Of a stretch of DNA of 64,000 bases, positions 16,627-24,971 are shown piece after piece. A program made the position numbers and the translations under genes. A model generated the notes under the pieces. That model had not been told where the DNA came from and made no database searches. It worked only from the letters and a program-made list of their open reading frames with translations. Positions within the stretch are counted from its first letter, which is position 1. Each line of letters starts with the position of its first letter. This DNA is from Nocardiopsis gilva YIM 90087 (GTDB taxonomy: Bacteria > Actinomycetota > Actinomycetes > Streptosporangiales > Streptosporangiaceae): NCBI RefSeq assembly GCF_002263495.1, contig NZ_CP022753.1, positions 1 through 64,000 of the forward strand, given 5' to 3'.

Positions 16627-17748
16627 ATGCACGAACTGATCGTCGCCCCGTTCCTCGACTCCTACCTCGTACTCCGTCCCGGCCGCGCCAACGGGATGAA
16701 GCTTCCGGCGCACCGGTACCTCGAACTTGCCGACGCCCCCGCAGGGAGCACAGTTCCGGGCTGGCTCGCCGCAGCAGCTGACCGCGCATTCGGCCTCGAC
16801 TTGGCCGACCAGCCGCTCACCCCTACCGTCCTCATCCGCAAGCCCTCGCCCTACGGCTACGTCCGCGCCAGCTACGAACTCAACCTCGGCTGCAACTACG
16901 ACTGCGAGCACTGCTACCTCGGCCTCAAACGCTTCGAGGGCCTGCCCTGGCCCCAGCGAGAAAGGCTGCTGCACATCATGCGGGACGCCGGCGTGGTGTG
17001 GGTTCAGCTCACCGGCGGCGAACCCCTCATCGACAAGCTGTTCCCCGACGTCTACCAGCTCGCCTACGAGCTCGGGATGATGATCAGCATCAGCTCGAAC
17101 GGGTCCCGCCTTTCCAACCCGCACATCCTCGACCTGCTGACCAGCCGACGCCCCTACAGGCTCACCCTGTCGGTGTACGGGGCCACTGAGGACTCCTATG
17201 ACGGCATGACGCGCCGCCGCGGCTCCTACCGCAAGTTCATCAAGGGCCTGGACGCCGCCGTCGAGGCCGATCTGCCCGTCCAGCTCAGCGTCGTAGTCAG
17301 CGAACGCAACGCCGACGAGGTCGACGCCATGGTCGACATGGCGACCTCACGCGGTATCAGCCACCACGTGTACGTGAACATGTCGCCGACGATCTACGGC
17401 GACGGATCGGTGCTGACGACGCAGTCGGCCGAGCACCTGCGTGAACGCAAGCCCTTCACCGGATGCAACGCGGGCCACACCTTCTTCCACGCCGACCCGC
17501 ACGGCCGCGCCTCGATCTGCAAGATCGGCCGTGACGACGCCATCGACCTCATGTCCGAAGGCATTGAGGGGCTCGCCCGTCTCGGCGAGGTTGCCGACCG
17601 CCTGATGCTGCGTACCGGCGGCTGCTCCGGCTGTGCCCTGTCGGGCTCCTGCACCGTGTGCCGACCGCTGGCCTCGCAGTACCAGCAGGCCAAAGCCCCT
17701 CTCAAGATGTACTGCCAGCACGGACGACGGGAGGAGGTGACCCCATGA
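16627..17748 (+). CDS. Radical SAM/SPASM peptide-modifying enzyme
   Basis: A 373-residue enzyme. Residues 1-80 look like a small peptide-binding (RRE-like or hydrophobic leader-binding) domain. The radical SAM barrel follows with Cys89, Cys93 and Cys96 (CNYDCEHC), which bind the SAM-cleaving 4Fe-4S cluster, and the GGEP motif at 130-133. The C-terminus has seven Cys (280, 298, 333, 336, 342, 345 and 363) in a SPASM-like pattern for auxiliary Fe-S clusters. Such enzymes make thioether or carbon-carbon crosslinks in RiPPs. Its stop overlaps the ATG of a 43-residue Cys-containing peptide (ATGA), the expected substrate. Start: ATG 16627, the first in frame that gives a normal N-terminus. Confidence 0.9.
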   Translation: MHELIVAPFLDSYLVLRPGRANGMKLPAHRYLELADAPAGSTVPGWLAAAADRAFGLDLADQPLTPTVLIRKPSPYGYVRASYELNLGCNYDCEHCYLGLKRFEGLPWPQRERLLHIMRDAGVVWVQLTGGEPLIDKLFPDVYQLAYELGMMISISSNGSRLSNPHILDLLTSRRPYRLTLSVYGATEDSYDGMTRRRGSYRKFIKGLDAAVEADLPVQLSVVVSERNADEVDAMVDMATSRGISHHVYVNMSPTIYGDGSVLTTQSAEHLRERKPFTGCNAGHTFFHADPHGRASICKIGRDDAIDLMSEGIEGLARLGEVADRLMLRTGGCSGCALSGSCTVCRPLASQYQQAKAPLKMYCQHGRREEVTP

Positions 17749-17876
17749 CCGCGGTGTTCGTCGAACTCCAGCCGCCCGCGCAGCGGACGGCGGAGATCGA
17801 GTTCGTCGACGACCTAGACGACGTACTCGAATCCGAGAAGTGCAGCTGCAACGCAGGGGACGATAACCCCTACTGA
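17745..17876 (+). CDS. Candidate RiPP precursor peptide (C-terminal CSCNAGDDNPY)
   Basis: A 43-residue peptide whose start overlaps the stop of the radical SAM/SPASM gene, so both are made from one mRNA with coupled translation. The N-terminal 32 residues are leader-like and acidic (AEIEFVDDLDDVLESEK). The last 11 residues, CSCNAGDDNPY, have two Cys near Asn and Asp residues that could accept thioether crosslinks in a sactipeptide or ranthipeptide. A hairpin terminator follows at 17898. The crosslinks and the core boundary are inference from the context; the gene itself is too short for normal gene finders. Confidence 0.75.
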   Translation: MTAVFVELQPPAQRTAEIEFVDDLDDVLESEKCSCNAGDDNPY

Positions 17877-17897
17877 TCAGGGACGATACCCCTGATC

Positions 17898-17931
17898 CGG
17901 GCCCTGGTGGTTCTGCCGCCGGGCCCGTTTT
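17898..17931 (+). terminator. Terminator after the precursor peptide gene
   Basis: CGGGCCC (17898-17904) pairs with GGGCCCG (17921-17927), with further GGTGG/CCGCC pairing inside, followed at once by TTTT. Partial readthrough could lower expression of the acetyltransferase and kinase relative to the peptide. Confidence 0.7.
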
Positions 17932-17950
17932 GCATGGGTAGCATGTCGCC

Positions 17951-18810
17951 ATGCGCGACCAGAGCGCCCCGAGGGGCCCGTGTTCGGTGTCCCCTACGTG
18001 CCGACCCTCGGCCCCGTCCACCCCGACGCCATCACCCCGGCCTGTGGAGGAAGTCGTCGCCAACAGCGGCACCGGCCGGTTCCTCCCGCACGACCCGGCC
18101 GCCCGCTGGGTGGCGCCAAGGACGGGCAGATCCTCACCGGGCACATCGAGGCCGCTTCCGGCCGGGTGATGGTGCCCACCCTCCTCGGCCGTGGGCACGG
18201 CCTGCTCACCGCCCACCACTACGGGCCGCTCGACGTCGACCAGGCGCTCGAAGACGCCGGAAAGCTCGCCGCCGACCAGGGCGCCGCCGAGGCCCGCATC
18301 TTCTGGCTCGCCCGTGAGCCACACCCCGAGGCAGGCCGCTGCCGCCGAATCCTCTTGAAGACCTTCCGCGACGTCGAACCGCCGCCGGAACCCGGCCGGG
18401 TCCTCACGTTGCACACCGCGTCCGCAGGTGTGCGGGGCACGTGGCCCGGATTCGCCGCGGCCATGGCGCACACGGGCTTCGCCGCGCTCGGCGACCGGAT
18501 GCGCGCCGGAGGAACGGACGAGCCGGTCCTCGTCACCGTCGCCGAAGGGCGGATCGTCGGCGCGATCGGCCCCATGGCCACCCTGCCCGACCCCCTCGGC
18601 AGACTCCGGCTGCTGCCCAGTACTTCGGGGTCCTGCCGATCACCGCGGCACGGGTAACGGGCGTGCGCTGTGGCGCGCTGCGATGCACTGGGGCCGCCGC
18701 GCAGGGCCGACTACCAGCTGTTGCAGACCGAGCTCGGCGGCGCCTCCGACCGGCTGTGCCGCTCCGAAGGGCTGAGCACGCTCGGCTTCGTCACCGTGAT
18801 CACCGTCTGA
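17951..18810 (+). CDS. GNAT-family acetyltransferase (several apparent frameshifts)
   Basis: Read across frames, the protein continues through GVPYVPTLGPVHPDAIT, VEEVVANSGTGRFLPHDPAA, GHIEAASGRVMVPTLLGRG, a long region, and the acetyl-CoA motif VLPDHRGTGNGRALWRAA (R-G-x-G-x-A), ending TLGFVTVITV. Frame changes near 17974, 18043, 18115, 18615 and 18700 all fall at or next to C or G runs. Since the same kind of error is proven in the repeat, I treat them as sequence errors, not decay; true decay cannot be excluded. GNAT proteins acetylate amines. Lying after the radical SAM peptide pair, it could acetylate the peptide or protect the host; alternatively it is an unrelated cargo gene. Confidence 0.65.
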
Positions 18811-18828
18811 AAGGGGCGCCTCTTTGGA

Positions 18829-19621
18829 GTGCAGCGGCGGCAGTGGTCCGACCTGCCCGACGAAGCGCGTGCCGCTGTCGAGGCCTACACCGGCCCGTGC
18901 TGAAAGCCGTGCCGACGGGCGGTGGGCTCAACTCTGGGCTCGCCTCGGTGCTACACGACGCCGACGGGGCGGTGTTCGTCAAAGGGCTTCCCGCCGACCA
19001 TGCGCAGGCGTGGACGCAGGGCCGGGAGGCCGCCATCGCTCCACACGTCGCCGACGTCGCGCCCCGCATGCTGTGGCACGTCCGGGCCGGAGACTGGGAC
19101 CTGATCGGTTATGAGCACATCGACGGTCGCCACGCCGACTACACGCCCGGTTCGCCGGACATGTCGCGGGTGGCCGAAGCCCTGGCGCTGCTCGGCAAGA
19201 CCCCTGCCCCGACGTTCCGGTGAAGACTGTGCACCGGTGGCAGGACTATGTGGACCGACCGGAGGACCTCAACCGGCTCGACGGCGTCGCGCTATTGCAC
19301 ACCGATCTCAACCCCACCAACATCCTGGTCCCAGGCGACGGACGGGCACTCCTCGTGGACTGGGCATGGCCGACCCGTGCGGCGGCGTGGATCGACCCGG
19401 CGTGCTGGGTGGTCTGGCTTGTCGCCGCTGGCCACACTCCGGCCGAAGCCGAGCGGCAGGCTGCGGCAATCCCGTCATGGAGCCAGGCCGACGCCGTGGC
19501 CCTCGACATGTTCGCCCGGGTCCAAGCGCGCCTTTGGGCTGAGATCGCCGACGACACTCCTGGCCGATGGGCCGAAGGTGTTGCTGAGGCGGCGGCGCAG
19601 TGGGAGAAGCACCGCACCTAG
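18829..19621 (+). CDS. Aminoglycoside phosphotransferase-like kinase (apparent frameshifts)
   Basis: About 265 residues after two C-run corrections (near 18895, giving TGPVLKAVPTGG, and near 19215, giving APDVPVKTVHRW). It has the ABC1/APH kinase features: a Gly-rich nucleotide loop near the start (GGGLNSGLASVLHD), VFVKGL with the ATP-binding Lys, the catalytic loop LLHTDLNPTNILV (H-x-D-x4-N) and the metal-binding LVDWAWP. These kinases phosphorylate antibiotics or small molecules, and some act on peptides. Its place at the end of the radical SAM peptide operon suggests peptide tailoring or self-protection, but this is only context. GTG 18829 is chosen because it gives an uninterrupted N-terminus. 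Confidence 0.7.
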
Positions 19622-19701
19622 TGTCTTGACACGAAGCCGGACGGCGCCCCACGCCGTTGGGGGATGCTGTCGATGATCCCGCAGGCTCCAAACACGAAAA
19701 A

Positions 19702-19730
19702 CGCCCCTGCCGCCATCGGCGGCAGGGGCG
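19702..19730 (-). terminator. Strong intrinsic terminator of the late (structural/lysis) operon
   Basis: CGCCCCTGCCGCC (19702-19714) and GGCGGCAGGGGCG (19718-19730) make a perfect 13-bp stem with a 3-base loop. On the minus strand it is followed by GTTTTTCG, a T tract. It separates the minus-strand lysis genes from the convergent plus-strand kinase. Confidence 0.88.
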
Positions 19731-19791
19731 TGGTGCGTCCGGTCCTGGTCTTCCCCTACCTGGATCGAACGCGTGTACGAATAATATCAGG

Positions 19792-19983
19792 TCAGGACTC
19801 GTTGAGTTCGGGACGTGGGGTGTGCGGAGAGAAGTAGCCCACGACCGCGCCTAGGACGACGACAGCGGAAGCGGCGACCTCGGCGGGCACCTCGACACCG
19901 GCCAGACCGGCGGCGAATACGAGCACGGTTGCGAGCGCTCCAGCGAGCGTCGGACGGGCGACCTTGGCATCGACACGGGACAT
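19792..19983 (-). CDS. Holin-like protein
   Basis: 63 residues with two hydrophobic stretches (LAGALATVLVFAAGLAGV and AASAVVVLGAVVGYF) separated by a short polar turn, and short charged tails: the size and form of small phage holins. It is the last gene of the late operon, after the endolysin, and would form the membrane lesion that releases endolysin. It starts at ATG 19983 with a GAAAGGAAT ribosome site. Confidence 0.75.
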   Translation of the reverse strand: MSRVDAKVARPTLAGALATVLVFAAGLAGVEVPAEVAASAVVVLGAVVGYFSPHTPRPELNES

Positions 19984-20007
19984 GAAGGGATTCCTTTCAC
20001 TTGATAT

Positions 20008-20154
20008 TCAGGGGAGCACTGGCTCGGCCGCGCCGGTGCAGTAGACGAGGGCGTCGGAGGTCTGCCACACCAGGCAGGTAACGGCGACGCCGACGGCGAG
20101 TCCCGCGGCGAACACGACCAGCAGCGGGCGCCGTGGGCGGTGGTGGCCCGTCAT
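20008..20154 (-). CDS. Small membrane protein of the lysis cassette
   Basis: 48 residues. A basic N-terminus (MTGHHRPRRP) is followed by one membrane segment (LLVVFAAGLAVGVAVTCLVW) and a short polar end. The ATG overlaps the endolysin stop (ATGA). Position and form fit an accessory lysis protein (antiholin or second holin), but there is no specific family match. Confidence 0.6.
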   Translation of the reverse strand: MTGHHRPRRPLLVVFAAGLAVGVAVTCLVWQTSDALVYCTGAAEPVLP

Positions 20155-20919
20155 GTGATGGGCGAGGTCCATGCGGCGCGCCATGTCTCGGGGCCAATCA
20201 AGCCGTCGATGGCAAGGTGCTTCTCGCGCTGGAACGCGAGCGCGACGGATCGGGTACGCGGCCCGTACAGGCCGTCGGCCGCGAGGCTCCATCCCCGGTC
20301 GCGCATGCGTCGCTGCCAGGTGCGTAGGTCGCTCCGGTGGCTGTAGTAGCCGGAGACCGAGGCGTTCGGGCCGGAGCGGGGCCGAAATACCAGCCGGACC
20401 GCAATGGGAACCGCGGTGCCGTGGTTTCGCTGGTCGGTGGCGGGGTTGAACCGCCGGATCCGTTGACCGGCATCCCGGCGCGCACCCACCGGTAGAGCTG
20501 ATCGCCGGGGCAATCGGTGCTGTTGACGTCTCGGTGACCGCGCATGGCCAGCGTGCGCCCGCGCGCCGGTTGGCCTCGTCGTACAGCGCCCGGATGGTGC
20601 GCCTCGCGGCGGCGGTAGCGTCGCCGTCGTAGCCGATGAAACACACGCCGATCCCGCTCGTGTTGTGTCCCACAGCGTGGGCGCCCACCGTCAGCCATCC
20701 TCGCCCCTCGTAGGCGTGGCCCTGGGCGTCGACGAGGAAGTTGTAGCCGATGTCGGCCCACCCCTGTTTGCCCATGTGGTAGCGCTGGATGTCGCGGGGG
20801 TCTGAGTCGTGGGGCCGTCGGCATAGTGCACAAAGAACTCAGTCCGTCGGTTCCACGTGGTCGTCACCCGGTTGCGGGGGAGCGGGCTCCCACGAAGCGC
20901 GGCTGATGATGTCGACCAA
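20151..20919 (-). CDS. Endolysin: N-acetylmuramoyl-L-alanine amidase with peptidoglycan-binding domain (apparent frameshifts)
   Basis: A TTG start at 20919 with an AGGAGG site 8 bases before it. Joining frames gives the amidase/PGRP sequence ISRASWEPAP, RVTTTWNRRTEFFVHYADG, IGYNFLVDAQGHAYEGRG, GAHAVGHNTSGIGVCFIGY, then GHRDVNSTDCPGDQLYRW, in which the zinc ligand His residues and the conserved Tyr are present. The C-terminal 70 residues are a peptidoglycan-binding domain (LRTWQRRMRDRGWSLAADG, LYGPRTRS). Frame changes fall near C or G runs (about 20880, 20812, 20550 and 20380), like the proven errors in the repeat, so the enzyme is probably intact. It cuts the cell-wall amide bond at lysis. 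Confidence 0.8.
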
Positions 20920-20990
20920 TTGAGATTCCTCCTGATACGCGAAAACCCCGGCACACGAGCCGGGCGGGAATGGTTCGGGTTTGTGGGCGG

Positions 20991-21227
20991 TCAGCCGAGA
21001 ACGGCGGCGAGCACTGCGGCGACGGCGGCAATCAGCGCGGACACTGTGGAGACGGGCAGGGCGTGGCGCCACTTATCGACGGCATCCGCGCGGCGTTCTA
21101 GGTCGGCCACTCGCTTCTCCATCGCGGCGAGCTGCGTGGAGATCGTGGTGAGTTGCCCAGCCATAGATCGCACTTCGCCATAGACATCGGCCACGGTGAT
21201 CACGGCGTAAGGCTTTTCATCGGTCAC
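20991..21227 (-). CDS. Small coiled-coil/membrane protein, late operon
   Basis: 78 residues starting at GTG (VTDEKPYAVITV). Residues 14-50 show heptad repeats typical of a coiled coil (LTTISTQLAAMEKRVADLERRADAV), then a hydrophobic C-terminal segment (VSALIAAVAAVLAAVLG). The pattern recalls XhlA-like hemolysin-associated proteins of lysis cassettes. It lies just before the endolysin on the same strand. Confidence 0.6.
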   Translation of the reverse strand: MTDEKPYAVITVADVYGEVRSMAGQLTTISTQLAAMEKRVADLERRADAVDKWRHALPVSTVSALIAAVAAVLAAVLG

Positions 21228-21390
21228 GCGGCGGCTCCACGTATCCGTCCGGCGGACCATCGGGCACCGGACTAGGGGCCACGGGCGCTGTGACGCTGTC
21301 AGTCTTGATGTCCGGCTCGCCGGGAGGCTGGATCTCAAGGTTCTGGGTGAGGGGCACCGGCCGCGGTAGCTGGAGGTGGAGCTTGGTCAT
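21217..21390 (-). CDS. Proline-rich peptide, 57 residues
   Basis: A short protein beginning MTKLHLQLPRPVPLTQNLEI, then Pro- and Asp-rich with no clear fold. Its stop overlaps the next start by 11 bases and it begins 14 bases after the minor tail gene, so it belongs to the late operon. Similar short Pro-rich proteins often follow minor tail genes in actinophages. Function unknown. Confidence 0.55.
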   Translation of the reverse strand: MTKLHLQLPRPVPLTQNLEIQPPGEPDIKTDSVTAPVAPSPVPDGPPDGYVEPPRDR

Positions 21391-21403
21391 CGGGACCCTT
21401 CTC

Positions 21404-23587
21404 CTATCCGGGGTAGATGGGTGTGGCGGCGGGGTCGGCGATGGGCTCCAAAGTCAGCCCCGCATCGGCCGGGGGTGATGGCCGATACATCGGCCGAACG
21501 TCGAGCGTCATGCGCACCTCGGGGCCGCGGCCGGTGACGCGGATGCCAAGCACACGGAACAGGCCATCGACACTGCTGCCCGTCGAATCCGTGAGGCGAA
21601 CGACGTCGCCGAGCTGGATCCGCGGGTCGGGAAGCACCTCGACGGAGCCGGTCAACGGAATCGGCTGCGCCGTCCACCTGAGGACTTGTTGGCCGATAGT
21701 GGACGCGTGGGCGAAGAACTGGACCCAGGGAGAAGCGAGCTGTAGAGCTTGCTGCCCGTAGCGGTCGATGCTGCCCGAATCGGTCAGTACGGCAGGGGCA
21801 CCGGTGCGCGTGGTGATGGGATGGCGGGCCAGGACGAGTGAAGGGTCTCCTCCGTTACTGGCGGTCTGGGTGTAGGCCGGGTTAACGCCCCGGTTATGGA
21901 AGACCGCCGTGAGTGTCTCGTCGGAGTGGACGAGTTCGACTTCCACCGGCGCCAACTTCCCCTCCTTCGTCAGGAACTTGACCCGCGATGCGTCAGGGGT
22001 GCCGCTGCCAGAGGTGCTGAAGGGCATGGGGCACGGCGTCATCCACCCCCGGCCGGTCGTGTCGAGGCTGACGCGGAGTGTGCCGCGTGGGGGGATTTCA
22101 CGGACGGTGTCGTCGGTGTAGAAGTCCTCGGCGCTGAGGCTCTGGAACTCGTAGGCGGTTGGAGCGACCTCCACAATGTTGGCGATGCCGTCTATCTCTT
22201 CGGACGTGATGATCTGGGCGAGGTCCCGGGCCGCGGTGATAGTGAGATCGGGACGCGCCTGGGTGTCAGGGCTCATGTAGTCGCGGGCATGGATGCGGAA
22301 GACGCCGTCCTCGTCGAAGCCCATGTACAGCAGCTGGGCGTCGGCGATGTCCTTCAGCATGTCCCACCAGGTGCCAGAGACGTTGGGCGCGGCGCGCAGG
22401 CGGTAGTCGTGAACCGACGCGTCGGGCAGGATGTCAGCGGTCTTGGCCCAGGTGGTGGTGATGTCCTCGGTGCCGACGAGGCGGGCGACGTCAACGCACT
22501 CCATCGGAGTTCGGCTGCTGGCGGTGATGGTGTGCAGCCACCCGAATACGGGGGTATCCCCGGTGTAGGTCGTGGGGGTGGCGAATTGGCGGGTCGGCCC
22601 CGTGAGCCACGCCCGTACCTTCACGCCGTCGCTAAGTGTGGCGAAGGAGATTTCGAAGGTCACTTTGTGACGACCATGCGCATGGTATTCAGCGGGGATG
22701 CTCCAGGCCGACGAGCCGCCGTTGACCTGTCCACGCAGGGTCCACACGGTGGGGTCGAAGACGCATTCGATGGTGGTGGGAGTGCCGGATTCGCCTGCGC
22801 GGAAGTCAAGTATGACGCTGCTGGCTTCGGTGTCGGTGCCGACGAGGACCCACCAGTCCACCAGGAGTGTGCCCTGCTGGGTGATGACGCGGCGCTGCGG
22901 CGCCCAGGTGATGGTGTACCCGTTCGCGCTGGTCGAGTGGGGACCGGCGGTCCATGGGGAAAGCCGCCGGTTGAACCCGGAGATGCCAGAGCGGGAGATC
23001 CTCATGCCGATGTTGGCGTCAACGCCGGTGTTCATCGAGGCGAAGAAGATCGACCCCGGTCGTTGCGGGGGGCTGTTGTGGATGCCGTTCATCCGCAGCG
23101 CGTGGTCGATGCACCAGGCGGTGGAAACACCGATCAGGGTGGTGTCCATGACGGGCGGGAGCCACGCCGGCCCGCGCAGCAGCTCGGCGCCGTCCAACGC
23201 GGTGAGGGAGGCCGAGCCGCCGCGCGCGTCCGCAGTGATCCGGCGAACCCGACCACGGAAGACCTGGTCCTGCCCCTCGGTGAGCCCCCAGGAGATGACG
23301 GCGGACTGGCCGGGGCGGGTGATGTCAGCGGTCGCGCGCGGCGACCAGGGCGAGTACCTCTGGGCCGCCGTCTGGGTGCCATCGCCGACGAGCGTGAGCT
23401 TGGCCTGGGCGGCGACGGCGCCTGTCGTAAAGGCGACCTGTGCGGGAAGCCCGGTGTCATAGGAGCGGTCCACCTCCCACTCGGCGACCTCCTCGGAGAT
23501 GTCCCGTCCGCCGAGGTGGGCGGCGATAGCGTAGTGGCGCTCTCCCGCCTGCAGGGCCTCGACGAGTGCAGCGCTACCGGGGCGCAT
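21404..23587 (-). CDS. Minor tail protein (baseplate/tip), 727 residues
   Basis: A large beta-rich protein following the 464-residue tail protein. The first 160 residues resemble the tail-tip hub fold of siphophages (RHYAIAAHLGGRDISEEV). A middle region (about 180-350) with FASMNTGVDANIGMRI and WVLVGTDTEASSVI looks like an inserted lectin-like (concanavalin-type) domain that could bind a cell-surface sugar. The rest is again beta-structured with LQLASPWVQFFA near the end. By position and length it should contact the host at adsorption. The 14-base overlap with the upstream gene supports co-translation. Confidence 0.75.
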   Translation of the reverse strand: MRPGSAALVEALQAGERHYAIAAHLGGRDISEEVAEWEVDRSYDTGLPAQVAFTTGAVAAQAKLTLVGDGTQTAAQRYSPWSPRATADITRPGQSAVISWGLTEGQDQVFRGRVRRITADARGGSASLTALDGAELLRGPAWLPPVMDTTLIGVSTAWCIDHALRMNGIHNSPPQRPGSIFFASMNTGVDANIGMRISRSGISGFNRRLSPWTAGPHSTSANGYTITWAPQRRVITQQGTLLVDWWVLVGTDTEASSVILDFRAGESGTPTTIECVFDPTVWTLRGQVNGGSSAWSIPAEYHAHGRHKVTFEISFATLSDGVKVRAWLTGPTRQFATPTTYTGDTPVFGWLHTITASSRTPMECVDVARLVGTEDITTTWAKTADILPDASVHDYRLRAAPNVSGTWWDMLKDIADAQLLYMGFDEDGVFRIHARDYMSPDTQARPDLTITAARDLAQIITSEEIDGIANIVEVAPTAYEFQSLSAEDFYTDDTVREIPPRGTLRVSLDTTGRGWMTPCPMPFSTSGSGTPDASRVKFLTKEGKLAPVEVELVHSDETLTAVFHNRGVNPAYTQTASNGGDPSLVLARHPITTRTGAPAVLTDSGSIDRYGQQALQLASPWVQFFAHASTIGQQVLRWTAQPIPLTGSVEVLPDPRIQLGDVVRLTDSTGSSVDGLFRVLGIRVTGRGPEVRMTLDVRPMYRPSPPADAGLTLEPIADPAATPIYPG

Positions 23588-24968
23588 GTGATCTCACCTC
23601 CACCAGTTCCAGGGAGACGCTGCGGTAGGGCAGCGCGGGCGCGTCGGTGTAGGCCGTGATGGCATAGGTGGGGCAGCCGTCCCCGAGCGCGATGTCAGGA
23701 GGCGGCGGGGCGTAGGTGAGCGCGGCGGGACCGATCAGGCGCAGCCCGGTGAACGCGTCGTCCAGAACGGCGCGGGGCGAGACGGTGACCGCTCCGGCCG
23801 GGGCGTCCGCTGAGACCGACTCGGCGCCCGCAGCGGCTTCGGCGTGGCCGACGAGGGTGCCGGAGCGGTCCAGGAAGGCCAGCCGGGGCCGCGCGATCGC
23901 GTGGATGGAGGCGGTACCGAGGTCGCCGAGCGCCAGGTACACGGGCATCCCTGGGACCAAGGGCCAGCCTGCCGAGCCGTGGTAGGAGTGGAGCCAGATC
24001 ACCTCGTCGCCGGTTGCGCCGTCGCGGACGCAGGCGTAGCGGGAGGAGTCGATCAGGCCGATGGCCACGGTGCCCGCACCTTCGACGGTGTACAGGTCAC
24101 CGGCGGCCTCGGTGCTGTTTGCCGCGGCCATAAGGCGTCCGCGTGACTGCTCGGTCGTCAGAAGATTACGGGCCGCCGGGTCGATCACTTCTACCGTGGT
24201 GTCGGTGTAGTGGGCGTTCAGCGCGACCTCCGCCACGACGTCGGCGGCGTCTGGTTCCAGGCGATCCCACGACCAGGAGGTGCGGCGCGGCGCCCAGCGG
24301 GAGCGCGATGTGGTGAGGCGCCCCTCCAGCGACTCGAACTCAGCGGCACCGAGGTCACGAGTGCGTTGCCACGTCACGGGGGCGTCGTGGATGCGGAGGA
24401 GGGCGCCCAGAGGCCCTATCCACAGGTCATCCACAGGCGCACCGGAAGCGGGCGGCAACGGTGGAGGTGGAGGCTCGGGTTCCGTCCAGGCGAGGGTGAT
24501 GCGGGTCGACTGGTCGCCGTCGTCGTCGGTCCAGGTGGCGAGAAGTTCGCCGGTCTTGTCGCCTGCGCTGCCGGTTGGGGACCGGCGGATCCATAGCGCC
24601 TGGGCGTCGGCGTCGGTGGCGTCGATGTGGATCGGGTCGGCGGACCAAGGCAGGTCGCCAGGGTCGGTCATAGGCGACGGAACCGTCAGTGCCTGCGGTT
24701 CGGCGGAGTTCCACACGCTAGATGGGGTGGGGTCCAGCGCCCACGCCAATCCCGTCCCGGTCAGGGTCAGGGTGATGTTGCTGGCGCGCCCCGACGGGCC
24801 GTCGGTGCTGATGGCGATGCACCGGTAGTCGGCCGCCGGGACGAAGGTGGCCTCCAGCAGTGACGAGGGCACCTGTGTACTGGAGATGTAGCCCCCGAGG
24901 GATTGCAGTGGTGTGGACTCCCCGTCCCATCCCTGGCTCAGGTCCGGGTTGGTGAGCTGGATGTACAC
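23574..24968 (-). CDS. Distal tail/minor tail protein, 464 residues
   Basis: A beta-rich protein encoded directly downstream of the tape measure gene with a 3-base gap, the usual place of the distal tail protein. The N-terminus (MYIQLTNPDLSQGWDGEST) is followed by a Pro-rich loop near residues 170-185 and then by beta-sandwich repeats. No catalytic motif is visible. It should form the ring between the tail tube and the tip. Confidence 0.7.
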   Translation of the reverse strand: MYIQLTNPDLSQGWDGESTPLQSLGGYISSTQVPSSLLEATFVPAADYRCIAISTDGPSGRASNITLTLTGTGLAWALDPTPSSVWNSAEPQALTVPSPMTDPGDLPWSADPIHIDATDADAQALWIRRSPTGSAGDKTGELLATWTDDDGDQSTRITLAWTEPEPPPPPLPPASGAPVDDLWIGPLGALLRIHDAPVTWQRTRDLGAAEFESLEGRLTTSRSRWAPRRTSWSWDRLEPDAADVVAEVALNAHYTDTTVEVIDPAARNLLTTEQSRGRLMAAANSTEAAGDLYTVEGAGTVAIGLIDSSRYACVRDGATGDEVIWLHSYHGSAGWPLVPGMPVYLALGDLGTASIHAIARPRLAFLDRSGTLVGHAEAAAGAESVSADAPAGAVTVSPRAVLDDAFTGLRLIGPAALTYAPPPPDIALGDGCPTYAITAYTDAPALPYRSVSLELVEVRSHAPR

Positions 24969-24971
24969 CGG

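Noticed and set aside
17745-17876. FxLD-type lanthipeptide precursor
   Set aside because: The leader has an F-x-x-D-L-D-like stretch, but no lanthipeptide dehydratase or cyclase gene is in the window and the neighbour is a radical SAM enzyme.
18829-19621. Aminoglycoside resistance gene
   Set aside because: Only the general kinase motifs are present; the substrate cannot be inferred, and the context is a peptide locus.
21896-23659. 587-residue plus-strand open frame opposite the minor tail gene
   Set aside because: No family features, and it lies fully over a conserved tail gene in the late operon.
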